Notes: a model not told the origin generated them from the sequence alone. 64,000 nucleotides of DNA from Blastococcus_B deserti (GCF_042682525.1 NZ_JBHUHP010000015.1:62001-126000); one strand, 5' to 3'; positions 16,597 through 25,446 are shown, counted from the first letter of the stretch. Translations and numbers: made by a program.

Positions 16597-17784
16597 GTGA
16601 CCGACCTCGACGGGCTGCTGGACTTCGCGGCGCGCTCGTGGCTGCCCGCCGGCGGCTTCGGCTATCTCGGCGCCGATGGCCGGCTGCTGGCGGACCGGCC
16701 GATGCAGACCTGGATCGTCGCCCGGATGACGCACGTGTTCGGGCTGGCGCACCTGATCGGCCGGCCGGGAGCGGACGAACTGTCCCGTCACGGCGTCGAG
16801 GCGCTGACCGGGGGAGCCCTGCACGACGCCGCGCACGGGGGCTGGTTCGCCGGCACCGACGACCCCACCAAGGCCGCGTACGTGCACGCCTTCGTCCTCC
16901 TGGCCGGGTCGACGGCCACCGCGGCCGGGATCGACGGCGGCCCGGCGCTGCTCGACGACGCGCTGCAGGTCTGGCAGACCAGGTTCTGGGACGACGACGC
17001 CGGCCTCGCGGTGGAGGAGTGGGACCCGGAGTGGACGCGGCTGAACCCCTACCGGGGGGTCAACGCGAACATGCACGGCGTCGAGGCCTCCCTGGCAGCC
17101 GCGGACGCACTGGCCGCGACCGACCCGGGGACGGCCGACCGGCTCCGGGCCCAGGCGCTGCGCAGCACCGAGCGGGTGCTGCACGGCTGGGCACGCGAGC
17201 GGGAATGGCGGCTGCCGGAGCACTTCACGCCCGACTGGGTGCCTCTGCCCGAGTACAACCGGGACCGCCCCGCCGACCCGTTCCGCCCGTACGGCGTCAC
17301 CATCGGGCACCAGTTCGAGTGGGCCCGGCTGGCGGTGCACCTGCGTGCCGCCCTCTCCGGCGAGAGCGGCCACCGTGCCCCCGCATGGCTGCTCGACGAC
17401 GCGCGGGGTCTGTTCGACGCCGCCGCCTCCCGGGGGTGGGCGCCCGACGGGCACGACGGCTTCCCGTACACCCTCGACTGGAACGACCGCCCGGTCGTGG
17501 GGGCCCGCATGCACTGGGTGCTGTGCGAGGCGGTCGCCGCCGCATCCGTGCTCGCCGAGGTCACCGGCGAACCGCGGTACCGCGAGCTGGCCCGCCGGTG
17601 GCGGGAGCACGGCGAGCAGCGGTTCGCCGATCCGGACACCGGCAGCTGGCACCACGAGCTCACCTCCACCGGCGACGTCAGCACCGGCACCTGGGCGGGC
17701 CAGCCCGACGCCTACCACCTGGCGCAGATGCTGCTGCTGGCCGGCCGGCCGGTGCGGGGCAGCGTCGCCGCCGCGCTGCGCTGA
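16597..17784 (+). CDS. AGE-family sugar epimerase/isomerase
   Basis: 395 residues from GTG at 16597; upstream in-frame starts at 16588 and 16495 exist, but the first recognisable family residues (FAARSWLPAGGFGYL) begin just after 16597. The protein has the alternating (alpha/alpha)-barrel composition of the N-acylglucosamine 2-epimerase family. His and Trp/Arg-rich blocks line the pocket: QTWIVARMTHVFGLAH, NANMHGVEASLAA, TIGHQFEWARLA and WHHELTSTGDVSTGTWAGQPDAYHL. The last block resembles YihS-type aldose-ketose isomerases that act on mannose or sulfoquinovose. The exact sugar cannot be read from sequence. It follows the bkd operon by about 140 bases and need not be functionally linked. Confidence 0.85.
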   Translation: MTDLDGLLDFAARSWLPAGGFGYLGADGRLLADRPMQTWIVARMTHVFGLAHLIGRPGADELSRHGVEALTGGALHDAAHGGWFAGTDDPTKAAYVHAFVLLAGSTATAAGIDGGPALLDDALQVWQTRFWDDDAGLAVEEWDPEWTRLNPYRGVNANMHGVEASLAAADALAATDPGTADRLRAQALRSTERVLHGWAREREWRLPEHFTPDWVPLPEYNRDRPADPFRPYGVTIGHQFEWARLAVHLRAALSGESGHRAPAWLLDDARGLFDAAASRGWAPDGHDGFPYTLDWNDRPVVGARMHWVLCEAVAAASVLAEVTGEPRYRELARRWREHGEQRFADPDTGSWHHELTSTGDVSTGTWAGQPDAYHLAQMLLLAGRPVRGSVAAALR

Positions 17785-17863
17785 CCGGCTCCGGCCACGT
17801 GTCGCGCCGGCAGGACACGGGTAGGCGGTCCACGACCGACCACCCGAGCAGAGGAGCGCAACA

Positions 17864-18331
17864 GTGGCCAGCGTGCAGGAAGCGATCGACGTCGACGTCC
17901 CGATCCGCGTCGCCTACGACCAGTGGACGCAGTTCGAGTCGTTCCCCCAGTTCATGGGCGGCGTCGAGCGGATCACGCAGCTCGACGACAGGCACACCCA
18001 CTGGGTCACCAACATCGACGGCGTGAAGCGCGAGTTCGACGCGGAGATCACCGAGCAGCACCCCGAGGAGCGCATCGCCTGGACGAGCACCAGCGGCGAG
18101 GCCAAGCACGCCGGGGTGGTCACCTTCCACCGCCTCGACGACACCAAGACCCGCGTCATGATCCAGATCGACTGGGAGCCGGAGGGGCTGGTCGAGAAGG
18201 CCGGCGCCGCGCTGGGCTTCGACGACCGCCAGGTCAAGGCGGACGCGAAGCGCTTCAAGGAGTTCATCGAGAGCCGGGGCACCGAGACCGGCGCCTGGCG
18301 CGGCGACGTCCCGCGGCCCGACCAGCAGTAA
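17864..18331 (+). CDS. SRPBCC-family (START/Bet v1-like) protein
   Basis: 155 residues from GTG at 17864, with GAGGAG about 8 bases upstream. The cyclase/dehydrase-type fold starts with VDVPIRVAYDQWTQFESFPQFMGGV, followed by HWVTNIDGVKREFDAEITEQHPEERIAW and a C-terminal amphipathic helix DAKRFKEFIESRG. These match the 'SRPBCC family protein' type common in actinobacteria, which binds hydrophobic ligands in a deep cavity. No ligand or catalytic residues can be assigned. A strong hairpin follows the gene. Confidence 0.85.
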   Translation: MASVQEAIDVDVPIRVAYDQWTQFESFPQFMGGVERITQLDDRHTHWVTNIDGVKREFDAEITEQHPEERIAWTSTSGEAKHAGVVTFHRLDDTKTRVMIQIDWEPEGLVEKAGAALGFDDRQVKADAKRFKEFIESRGTETGAWRGDVPRPDQQ

Positions 18332-18425
18332 GAGGATCCCGTCCTCACCCTTCGCGAGCTCAGGGCGGGGCCCGGGGCGGGGCCGTGCGAGGAGGCCGCT
18401 CCATTCGGCACCACGGCCCGGCACC

Positions 18426-18463
18426 ACGGCGCCCGCCCCCTCGGACGAGGGAGCGGGCGCCGT
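18426..18463. terminator. bidirectional hairpin between SRPBCC and HPr genes
   Basis: ACGGCGCCCGCCCCCTCG pairs with CGAGGGAGCGGGCGCCGT with a single mismatch, giving a very long GC hairpin. It sits between two convergent genes, so it can terminate both transcripts. Confidence 0.65.
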
Positions 18464-18539
18464 CGCGCGACCACCATGCACGGACCGCGACGAGCTGGGG
18501 GCCCGCGCGAAGGGTGGTTCTCCTCCTACTGGGCGGCTC

Positions 18540-18800
18540 CTATTCGGCGTCGAGGTCCTGGGCGACCAGGCCGGCGATCTGGTCGAGCACGGCCTGGTCG
18601 TCGCTGCTGACCACGACCTCCGTGCCCTGCTTCGCGCCGAGGGTCATGATCATCAACGGCGATCCGGCGTCGACCGGGGCGCCTCCCGGCGTCGCCAGCG
18701 TGACCGGGATCCCGGCCTTGCCGACGGCCTCGGCGATGAGCGCGGCCGGCCGGGCGTGCAGCCCGACCCGGGAGCCGACGGTGACGGTCTGACTGGGCAT
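18540..18800 (-). CDS. ptsH: phosphocarrier protein HPr
   Basis: 86 residues from ATG at 18800. The phosphoryl-accepting histidine is His15 in VGLHARPAALIA, the standard HPr active site. Ser47 in GSPLMIMTLGA sits where HPr kinase-regulated Ser46 lies in Gram-positive HPr; no HPr kinase gene is seen here. HPr relays phosphate from Enzyme I to the EIIA domain encoded by the preceding gene. It is the last gene of the fructose operon. Confidence 0.95.
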   Translation of the reverse strand: MPSQTVTVGSRVGLHARPAALIAEAVGKAGIPVTLATPGGAPVDAGSPLMIMTLGAKQGTEVVVSSDDQAVLDQIAGLVAQDLDAE

Positions 18801-18846
18801 GGATCCTCTTCCTCGCTGCTGCGGGCGGTGGGGGTGAGCTTGCCGG

Positions 18847-20988
18847 TCAGACGGCTGTGGCGCGCGCCGGAACGGTCGCCGGGGAGTGCGCGTGCTCCAG
18901 GTCGACGGCGTCCTCGGGGGCGTCCTCGGCGTCGTTGCGGCCGATGCTCTTCGCGACGGTGACCGCGAGGGCGCCGACGATCGTGCCTGCGATGAGCGCG
19001 ACGACGAACATCAGGATCCCCGTCATCGCGAAGAGCACGAAGATGCCCCCGTGCGGAGCTCGCAGCTGCACCCCGGACGCCGCCACGATGGCGCCGGTGG
19101 TCGCCCCGCCGAGCATCATCGACGGGATGACCCGCAGCGGATCGGCGGCGGCGAACGGGATGGCGCCCTCGGAGATGAACGAGGCCCCGAGCAGCCAGGC
19201 AGCCTTTCCGTTGTCCCGCTCGGCCGGCGTGTACAGCTTGGGACGCAGCGCCGTGCTCAGCGCCATCGCCAGCGGCGGCACCATGCCCGCGGCCATGACC
19301 GTGGCCATGATGACGAGCGACCCCCGACTGGCGTCGGCGGTGAGGCCGGTGGTGGCGAAGACGTAGGCCGCCTTGTTGACCGGGCCACCCAGGTCGAAGC
19401 ACATCATCAGGCCGAGGATGATGCCGAGCAGGAGCGCCGAGGTGCCGGTCAGTCCGTTGAGCCAGTTCCCGAGGCCGGTGAGGGCCGCGGCCAGCGGGCG
19501 GCCGAGAAGGACGGCCATGATCCCGCTGGAGATGAGCGTCGCCAGGAGTGGGATGATCACGACGGGCTGCAGGCCGCGGACGCCGGCGGGCAGCTTCCAG
19601 CGGCTGATCCACAGCGCCGCCAAGCCGGCGATGATGCCGCCGATCAGGCCGCCGATGAAGCCGGCGCCGACGACGCCGGAGACCGCGCCGACGACGAAGC
19701 CGGGGACGATGCCCGGCCGGTCGGCGATCGCGAAGGCGATGTAGCCGGCCAGCGCCGGGACGAGGAAGCCGAAGGCGGCGGCACCGATGGTGAAGCAGAT
19801 AGCCCCGAGGTAGCCGAGGAAGCCGTCGTTGAGACCCTCGACGCCGGAGGCCGCCGGCAGGTTGAAGAACGAGTTGTTCAGCACCCAGTTGGTGGCGTAG
19901 CTCAGGCCGGCGTCCGACGCCGGGTCGCCGGACTTGATCTGGTAGCCGCCGAAGAGGAAGCCCAGTGCGATGAGCAGACCACCCGCCGCGACGAACGGGA
20001 TCATGTAGCTGACGCCGGTGAGCAGCCAACGGCGGATCTCCGTGGCGGTGCGCGGCCGCTCGCCGGTCGAGGGAGCGGGGGCATCACCGGCGGCACCGGC
20101 CGTCCCTGGCACGCGCCGGGCGTTCGGGTCGTCCGCGGCGGCCAGCGCCTCGCGCACCATGACGTCGGGCTCGTTGATGGCCCGCTTCGTGCCGGACTGG
20201 ACCAGCGGCTTGCCGGCGAACCGGCCCTGGTCCCGGACACCCACGTCGACGGCGAAGATCACCGCGTCGGCGGCGCGGATGACGGCCGGGTCGAGCGGGG
20301 TGGACCCCGAGGAGCCCTGGGTCTCGACGTGGACGTCCACGCCGGCGCCCTTGCCGGCGGCGACGAGTTTGTCGGCGGCCATGTACGTGTGCGCGATGCC
20401 GGTCGGGCAGGCGCTGACGACGACGATGCTCTTGCGCGCTCCGGGGGACTCCGCCGCCGGGGCCGCCGACGAGGCGGCCGGCACAGCGGCCGAGGCGCCG
20501 GCGGGAGCGGCGGCCGGCGCGGCCGCGGGTTCGGGTGCGGGGGAGACCACCTCGTCCACGAGACGGACGATCTCCTCGGCGGAGGACGCCGACCGCAGGG
20601 CGGCGACGAACTCCGGCCGGACGAGTGCCCGGGCCAGGGCGGTGAGCAGCGTCAGGTGGTCGGCGTCGCCGTGCGCCGGCGCGGCGATCAGGAAGGCCAG
20701 ATCCGCCGGGCCGTCGGGCGCGCCGAAGTCCACCCTGGGGGACAGCCGGGCGAAGGCCAGGGACGCCTCGGTCACCGCCGCGGAGCGGCAGTGCGGGATG
20801 GCGATCCCGCCCGGCAGCCCCGTCGCCGCCTGCGCCTCACGGGCGAGGACGTCGGCGTGCAGCGCGTCGGCGTCGGTGGCCCGGCCGGCGGCGGCGACCA
20901 GTTCGGCCAGCCGGCGCACGACCGACGCCTTGTCGGCACCGAGATCGGCGTCGAGCGCGACCAGGTCGGTGGTGATCAGTGCGGGCAT
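18847..20988 (-). CDS. fruA: PTS fructose transporter subunit IIABC
   Basis: 713 residues. The EIIA domain (1-150) has the phospho-His66 in GIAIPHCRSA. A long Ala/Pro linker (151-184) leads to the EIIB domain with phospho-Cys194 in VVVSACPTGIAHTYMAADKL. The EIIC domain (about 325-690) has some nine to ten membrane helices, starting WLLTGVSYMIPFVAAGGLLIALGFLFG and including the conserved FDLGGPVNKAAYVFA. The protein imports fructose and phosphorylates it to fructose 1-phosphate, using HPr as donor. It lies between fruK and ptsH with gaps of 18 and 46 bases. Confidence 0.95.
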   Translation of the reverse strand: MPALITTDLVALDADLGADKASVVRRLAELVAAAGRATDADALHADVLAREAQAATGLPGGIAIPHCRSAAVTEASLAFARLSPRVDFGAPDGPADLAFLIAAPAHGDADHLTLLTALARALVRPEFVAALRSASSAEEIVRLVDEVVSPAPEPAAAPAAAPAGASAAVPAASSAAPAAESPGARKSIVVVSACPTGIAHTYMAADKLVAAGKGAGVDVHVETQGSSGSTPLDPAVIRAADAVIFAVDVGVRDQGRFAGKPLVQSGTKRAINEPDVMVREALAAADDPNARRVPGTAGAAGDAPAPSTGERPRTATEIRRWLLTGVSYMIPFVAAGGLLIALGFLFGGYQIKSGDPASDAGLSYATNWVLNNSFFNLPAASGVEGLNDGFLGYLGAICFTIGAAAFGFLVPALAGYIAFAIADRPGIVPGFVVGAVSGVVGAGFIGGLIGGIIAGLAALWISRWKLPAGVRGLQPVVIIPLLATLISSGIMAVLLGRPLAAALTGLGNWLNGLTGTSALLLGIILGLMMCFDLGGPVNKAAYVFATTGLTADASRGSLVIMATVMAAGMVPPLAMALSTALRPKLYTPAERDNGKAAWLLGASFISEGAIPFAAADPLRVIPSMMLGGATTGAIVAASGVQLRAPHGGIFVLFAMTGILMFVVALIAGTIVGALAVTVAKSIGRNDAEDAPEDAVDLEHAHSPATVPARATAV

Positions 20989-21006
20989 GGGATGTCTCCC
21001 CGGGGG

Positions 21007-22023
21007 TCAGCGGACGACCCGGCCGGCGGCCGGGTCCGGAGGTGAGCTGAGTGGTGCGCTGCCGGGCATGCCGGCGGTGACCCGTACTGCTGGACCGTCC
21101 ACCTGGGCCGGGGTGGGAACGGCGGATCCGGGGAGCGACGCACTGGCCGCTCCGTAGGCGACCGCGGTGCGCAGGCGCTCGGCCGGCTGCGCACCGGCCA
21201 GGTCGGCGAGCAGGTACCCCGCCAGGCTGCAGTCGCCCGCGCCCACGGTGCTGCGCACCGTGATCCGCGGCGGACGGGCCGACCACAGACCCCCGTCGGC
21301 GGTGGAGAGCACCGCGCCGTCGCCCCCCAGGGTGAGCAGCACCTCGGCCACCCCGCGCTCGTGCAGCGTGCCGACGGCCGACAGCGCGACGTCGGGGTCG
21401 CCCAGCACGTCGGCCTCGGAGACCCCGGCGAGCGAGGCGAGCTCCTCGGCGTTGGGCTTGAGCAGGTCGGGGGCTCCCGAGGCACCGGCGGCCAGCAGCG
21501 CCCGCAGCGGCTCCTCGGAGGTGTCGACGGCGATCTTCGCGCCCGTGTCCCGGAGGACGGCGACGAGCTCGGCGTACCAGCCGGCCGGCGTACCGGGCGG
21601 CAGCGACCCGGACAGCACGACCCAGCGCGAGCCGGAGGCGTGCAGCCGCAGCGCCTGCGCCAGCGCCGCGCGGGTGTCGGCGTCCAGCGGGACGCCGGGC
21701 TCGTTGAGCTTGGTCGTCGTCCCGTCGGGGGCGGCGAGGGTGTAGTTGGTCCGCACCGGAGCGGAGACCGGGACCGTCACCAGCGGCAGCCCGCGCTCGG
21801 TCAGCGCGGTCACGATCGGGTCGTGCTCCGCGGCGGGCAGCACCGGGACCGCGTCGCCTCCGGCGGCGGCGATGGCCCGGGCCACGTTGACCCCCTTGCC
21901 GCCGGGCTCGGTCGCCGCGCCCAGCAGGCGCACGACGGCGCCCTCCAGGAGCGGGCCGGGGAGGGAGAGGGTGCGATCCAGGCTGGGGTTGGCGGTGAGC
22001 GTGACCACCCGTCGGCCGCTCAC
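21007..22023 (-). CDS. fruK: 1-phosphofructokinase
   Basis: 338 residues from GTG at 22023, which overlaps the regulator stop as GTGA. PfkB-family features are VVTLTANPSLDRTLSLPG at the start, TEPGGKGVNVARAIAAAGG for sugar binding, DLLKPNAEELASLAG, and the ATP/anion-hole motif STVGAGDCSLAGYLLADLA with the catalytic Asp. It converts fructose 1-phosphate made by FruA into fructose 1,6-bisphosphate. Its place between fruR and fruA fixes the substrate better than sequence alone. Confidence 0.93.
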   Translation of the reverse strand: MSGRRVVTLTANPSLDRTLSLPGPLLEGAVVRLLGAATEPGGKGVNVARAIAAAGGDAVPVLPAAEHDPIVTALTERGLPLVTVPVSAPVRTNYTLAAPDGTTTKLNEPGVPLDADTRAALAQALRLHASGSRWVVLSGSLPPGTPAGWYAELVAVLRDTGAKIAVDTSEEPLRALLAAGASGAPDLLKPNAEELASLAGVSEADVLGDPDVALSAVGTLHERGVAEVLLTLGGDGAVLSTADGGLWSARPPRITVRSTVGAGDCSLAGYLLADLAGAQPAERLRTAVAYGAASASLPGSAVPTPAQVDGPAVRVTAGMPGSAPLSSPPDPAAGRVVR

Positions 22024-22790
22024 GCCAGGACGACCTCGACGCCGGCCTTCTCCAGCTCGGCCACGACCCCGGGCTCGGCGCCGTCGTCGGTCACCAGGAC
22101 GTCGACGTCCTCGATCTCGGCGTAGCGGACCAGGTGCTCCCGCCCCAGCTTGCTGCTGTCGGCCAGGACGACGACCCGCTGGCCGGCTCGCACCATGGCG
22201 CGCTTGACCGCGGCCTCGGCGTCGTCCGGCGTGGTGAGGCCGTGCCCGGGCGTGATGCCGTTGGCACCCACGAACGCGACGTCGACCCGCAGATCGGCCA
22301 GGGCCCGCACCGTCGTCTCGCCGACCGCGCACTGCGTGGTGCCGCGGACGCGCCCGCCCAGGACGTGCAGGGTGACGCCGGGGGTCATCGACAGTCGCGA
22401 CGCGATCGGGACCGAGGAGGTGACCGCGAGCAGCCGCCGGTCGGCGGGGAGCAGTTCGGCGAGGGCGGCCGTCGTCGTCCCGCCGTCCAGGACGATGCTG
22501 CCGTCGGCGCCGGGGAGGAGCGCCAGGGCCGCCGCGGCGATCGCTCTCTTCTGTTCCTTGCGCAGCCGGTGACGTTCGCCGAGGCCGGGCTCGACGAGAG
22601 TGAGCGCCCCGGCGGGGACCGCGCCGCCGTGCACCCGGCGGAGCATGCCCGCCCGCTCGAGCACGGCGAGGTCGCGCCGGACGGTCTCGGTCGTGACGCC
22701 GTACTCCTCGGCCAGCGCGGTGACGGCCAGCCGGCCGCGGTCGGCCACCATCGCGGCGATCGCCTGCTGGCGCTCCTCGGGATAGAGCAC
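22020..22790 (-). CDS. fruR: DeoR/GlpR-family regulator of the fructose operon
   Basis: GTG at 22790 is chosen over ATG at 22841 because GGAGGA lies five bases upstream and the protein then begins with the usual VLYPEERQQAIAAMV. The 256 residues have a DeoR helix-turn-helix (ALAEEYGVTTETVRRDLAVLERAGMLRRVHGGA) and a sugar-phosphate sensor domain with DGGTTTAALAELL, FVGANGITPGHGLTTPDDAEAAVKRAM and VVVLADSSKLGRE. Fructose 1-phosphate is the likely inducer. It is the first gene of the operon fruR-fruK-fruA-ptsH and is divergent from ptsI. Confidence 0.9.
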   Translation of the reverse strand: MLYPEERQQAIAAMVADRGRLAVTALAEEYGVTTETVRRDLAVLERAGMLRRVHGGAVPAGALTLVEPGLGERHRLRKEQKRAIAAAALALLPGADGSIVLDGGTTTAALAELLPADRRLLAVTSSVPIASRLSMTPGVTLHVLGGRVRGTTQCAVGETTVRALADLRVDVAFVGANGITPGHGLTTPDDAEAAVKRAMVRAGQRVVVLADSSKLGREHLVRYAEIEDVDVLVTDDGAEPGVVAELEKAGVEVVLA

Positions 22791-22866
22791 GCTGTCCTCC
22801 GGGCTGAGTGGGCCGCCATGTCCGCTGGGTGAGGGCGCCATGTCCGACTGTGTGGCTTTGTGCTTG

Positions 22867-22906
22867 CGTCTGTGTTGTTTTACGTCTGTTCCGTTGACAA
22901 GTCAAC
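22867..22906 (-). promoter_or_regulatory. fruR promoter with overlapping operator repeats
   Basis: On the minus strand, TTGACT (22905-22900) is followed after exactly 17 bases by TAAAAC (22882-22877), a good sigma-70-type promoter for the fru operon. The -35 box lies inside a perfect inverted repeat GTTGAC-AA-GTCAAC (22893-22906). Direct repeats CGTCTGTG and CGTCTGTT begin at 22867 and 22883 and flank the -10 box. DeoR-type regulators often bind such repeats. The same 130-base region must serve the divergent ptsI. Confidence 0.55.
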
Positions 22907-22979
22907 AGCTATTCGTGACGCTGGTCACCGGACGAAGGCGTCCCCGCCGATCTCTCCTTCCGCCCGCAGCGAGGTCCCC

Positions 22980-24677
22980 ATGTCGAGCACCGTCTCCCCG
23001 CCCGCGACCGCCACGACCGTCGTCCTCACGGGCACGCCGGTGGTGCCCGGGGCCGCAGTCGGTCCCGTCGTCCGCCCGATGGGCGCCGTCCGGGTCCCGT
23101 CCGACACCGGCGCCGCGGTGCCCGAGGGGGAGCGCGAGGCGGAGAAGGCGCGGTTCCGGGCGGCGGCCCACCTCGTCGCGGAACGGCTGACCGCGCGGGC
23201 GGCCGCGGCAACGGGCGTGAGCGCCGAGGTGCTCAGCACCACCGCCGGCATCGCACGCGACCGCGCCCTGCAGACCACGGCGGAGCAGCGCATCGACGAG
23301 GGGCGGCCCGCGGAGGTCGCGGCCGTGCAGGCCGCCCAGCAGTTCATGGACATGTTCAGTGCCCTCGGGGGCCTGATGGCCGAGCGCGTCCCCGACGTCC
23401 GGGACGTGCGCGACCGCATCGTCGCGGAGCTGACCGGTCAGGGAGAGCCCGGGGTTCCCGCGCCCGAGGTGCCCTCGGTCTTGCTGGCCGACGACCTGGC
23501 GCCGGCCGACACCGCCGGCCTCGACCCGGCGCGGATCCTCGGTCTGGCCACCAGGCTGGGCGGCACGACCAGCCACACGGCGATCATCGCCCGCCAGCTC
23601 GGTCTGCCGTGCGTCGTCGGCGTGGGCGGGCTCGACGACGTGCCCGTGGGGGCGACAGTGCTGATCGACGGCGAGCAGGGGACCGTGACGGTGAACCCGG
23701 CGCCCGAGCAGGCCCGCTCGCGGGTGGAGGACGCCCGGCTGGCCGCCGAGGCGCTGGCCGGCTACGAGGGTCCAGGTCGCACCCGCGACGGCCACGTCGT
23801 CCAGGTGCTGGCGAACGTCCAGGACGGCGCTGGCGCCCGGGCGGCCGTCGCCGCCCACGCGGAAGGGGTGGGCCTCTTCCGCACCGAGCTGGCCTTCCTC
23901 GGCCGGGCCCAGGAGCCCAGCGTCGAGGAGCAGGCGGCCGGCTACGCCGAGGTCCTGGCAGCCTTCCCGGGCCGCAAGGTCGTCGTCCGCACGCTGGACG
24001 CGGGGTCGGACAAGCCCCTCGCCTTCGCCACGCCCCCCGACGAGGCGAACCCCGCGCTCGGCGTCCGGGGCCTGCGCGTGGCCCGCCGCGACCCGGGACT
24101 GCTCGAGCGCCAGCTCGATGCCATCGCGGAGGCAGCCGCCCGCACCGGCTCGACGCCCTGGGTGATGGCTCCCATGGTGGCGACGGTCCCTGAGGCGGCC
24201 GGCTTCGCCGCCGCCGTCCGGTCCCGCGGACTCGTGCCCGGGGTCATGATCGAGGTGCCGTCGGCCGCGCTCCACGCGGAGCGGTTGCTGGCGCACGTCG
24301 ACTTCCTGTCGATCGGCACCAACGACCTGTCCCAGTACGCCCTGGCCGCCGACCGGCTGTCGGCCGACCTCGCCGAGCTGACCGACCCGTGGCAGCCCGC
24401 GCTGCTGGAGCTCGTCGCGCTCACCGCCGCAGCGGGCCGGCGCACGGGCAAGCCGGTGGGGGTGTGCGGTGAGGCGGCCGCAGATCCGATGCTCGGGTGC
24501 GTGCTGGTGGGCCTGGGCATCAGCTCGCTCTCCTGCGCCACGTCCGCGGTCGCCCGGGTGGGTGCCCGGCTGGCCACCGTCGACCTGGCCACCTGCGAGC
24601 GGGCCGCCGAGGCGGCCCTCGCCACGGACGACCCGCACGCGGCCCGTGCGGCGGCCCGCGCCGTGCTGGAGGGGTGA
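22980..24677 (+). CDS. ptsI: PTS Enzyme I (phosphoenolpyruvate-protein phosphotransferase)
   Basis: 565 residues from ATG at 22980 with GAGG six bases upstream; in-frame codons further upstream lie in the promoter region. The phospho-histidine is His199 in LGGTTSHTAIIARQLGLP. The C-terminal PEP-binding barrel has GVGLFRTELAFLGR, TLDAGSDKPLAF, VMIEVPSAALHAERLL, FLSIGTNDLSQYALAADR and the catalytic Cys in VGVCGEAAADP. It takes phosphate from PEP and passes it to HPr. Being divergent from fruR-K-A-ptsH, it completes a self-contained fructose PTS locus. Confidence 0.95.
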   Translation: MSSTVSPPATATTVVLTGTPVVPGAAVGPVVRPMGAVRVPSDTGAAVPEGEREAEKARFRAAAHLVAERLTARAAAATGVSAEVLSTTAGIARDRALQTTAEQRIDEGRPAEVAAVQAAQQFMDMFSALGGLMAERVPDVRDVRDRIVAELTGQGEPGVPAPEVPSVLLADDLAPADTAGLDPARILGLATRLGGTTSHTAIIARQLGLPCVVGVGGLDDVPVGATVLIDGEQGTVTVNPAPEQARSRVEDARLAAEALAGYEGPGRTRDGHVVQVLANVQDGAGARAAVAAHAEGVGLFRTELAFLGRAQEPSVEEQAAGYAEVLAAFPGRKVVVRTLDAGSDKPLAFATPPDEANPALGVRGLRVARRDPGLLERQLDAIAEAAARTGSTPWVMAPMVATVPEAAGFAAAVRSRGLVPGVMIEVPSAALHAERLLAHVDFLSIGTNDLSQYALAADRLSADLAELTDPWQPALLELVALTAAAGRRTGKPVGVCGEAAADPMLGCVLVGLGISSLSCATSAVARVGARLATVDLATCERAAEAALATDDPHAARAAARAVLEG

Positions 24678-24682
24678 CGGTT

Positions 24683-24700
24683 CTCACTCTGTGGAGTGAG
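24683..24700 (+). terminator. hairpin after ptsI
   Basis: CTCACTC (24683-24689) pairs perfectly with GAGTGAG (24694-24700) around TGTG. The seven-bp stem starts five bases after the ptsI stop. It is short, so the call is moderate. Confidence 0.45.
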
Positions 24701-24806
24701 GGAACGTCGGCCAAGCTTCAATTCCACCTGCGATTCGTCGGAATAGACTGACGTTCGCCTGCTTTGCTAAGGGTGCAGGCGATCTACTCCGATGAAAGGC
24801 ACAGAG

Positions 24807-24941
24807 ATGAGCAGCGTGACCTCCCGGTGGCGGCAGCGTCGACAGGCAGCGCGTACCCGGCGGGCACTGAACCAGGCCCTCGCTCGCACGAGCAGCCCGG
24901 CGATGCGCGACGAGCTCCTCACCCTCGCGAACAGCCGCTGA
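24807..24941 (+). CDS. small basic protein, 44 aa
   Basis: ATG at 24807 has AAAGG seven bases upstream; ATG at 24792 would add five residues. The protein starts MSSVTSRWRQRRQAARTRR, continues ALNQALARTSS and ends MRDELLTLANSR. It is one basic amphipathic helix followed by a more acidic one. The composition and the ending resemble a family of short, unnamed actinobacterial proteins, but I cannot name it. The gene stands alone between terminator-like hairpins on both sides, which supports an independent transcript. Possible roles include nucleic-acid or membrane association because of the high Arg content; that is inference. Confidence 0.6.
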   Translation: MSSVTSRWRQRRQAARTRRALNQALARTSSPAMRDELLTLANSR

Positions 24942-24944
24942 GGC

Positions 24945-24961
24945 GGCTCCGGCCCGGAGCC
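24945..24961 (+). terminator. hairpin after the 44-aa gene
   Basis: GGCTCCG (24945-24951) pairs perfectly with CGGAGCC (24955-24961) around a three-base loop, four bases after the stop. A weaker second stem GGCTC/GAGCC follows at about 24970-24985. Confidence 0.5.
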
Positions 24962-25022
24962 ACTGAGGCGGCTCGGCCGTGAGCCCCTGACGCGCGGTGC
25001 CGCACTCGCGGCACCCACCCAG

Positions 25023-25054
25023 CGACCCCGACCTCCGGCAGGAGGCCGGGGTCG
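25023..25054 (+). terminator. second hairpin downstream of the 44-aa gene
   Basis: CGACCCCGACCTCC and GGAGGCCGGGGTCG pair with one mismatch over 14 bp around GGCA. It is the strongest terminator-like structure in the segment between the PTS locus and the GGDEF gene. Confidence 0.6.
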
Positions 25055-25446
25055 TCTGCTCTGGGCGGTCGTCCGCTGTCCGGCGTCCCTCCTCCGCCGC
25101 TGAGAGTGGCTGCAGACTGCTGTCATGCTGTCGCTGTGAGTGCACGTCTGGATCTCGCGCCGGGCCCCTGCCCGGCGCCGGCGACGTGCCGCGGCCTGAG
25201 CTACCCCCCGGCGCCGGGCCGTCGGTCCGGGGGAGGGGCCAGACGCTCCACCCGGACCGGGGTGCGCGCGCCGTCACGTCGGCGCAAGGGTCCGTCCCCC
25301 CAAGGGGTCAACGGGCTCAGGTCCGGCCCCGGGCCTGCCGTTTTCCTGGTCGTGCACCTCGTGGGTTCGTCGACCGCCGGCGGCTCGGCCGCCGGTCCGC
25401 GGCCCTGCCCGTCGCCCCCGGCGTCCCCCCGGCCCGGGGTGACGCG
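25055..25446. other. 392-base gap upstream of the GGDEF gene
   Basis: No convincing gene is seen. Open frames here are rich in Arg, Pro and Gly and look non-coding. The segment must contain the promoter of the GGDEF gene that starts at 25447. No clear operator or promoter pair could be picked out. Confidence 0.3.
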
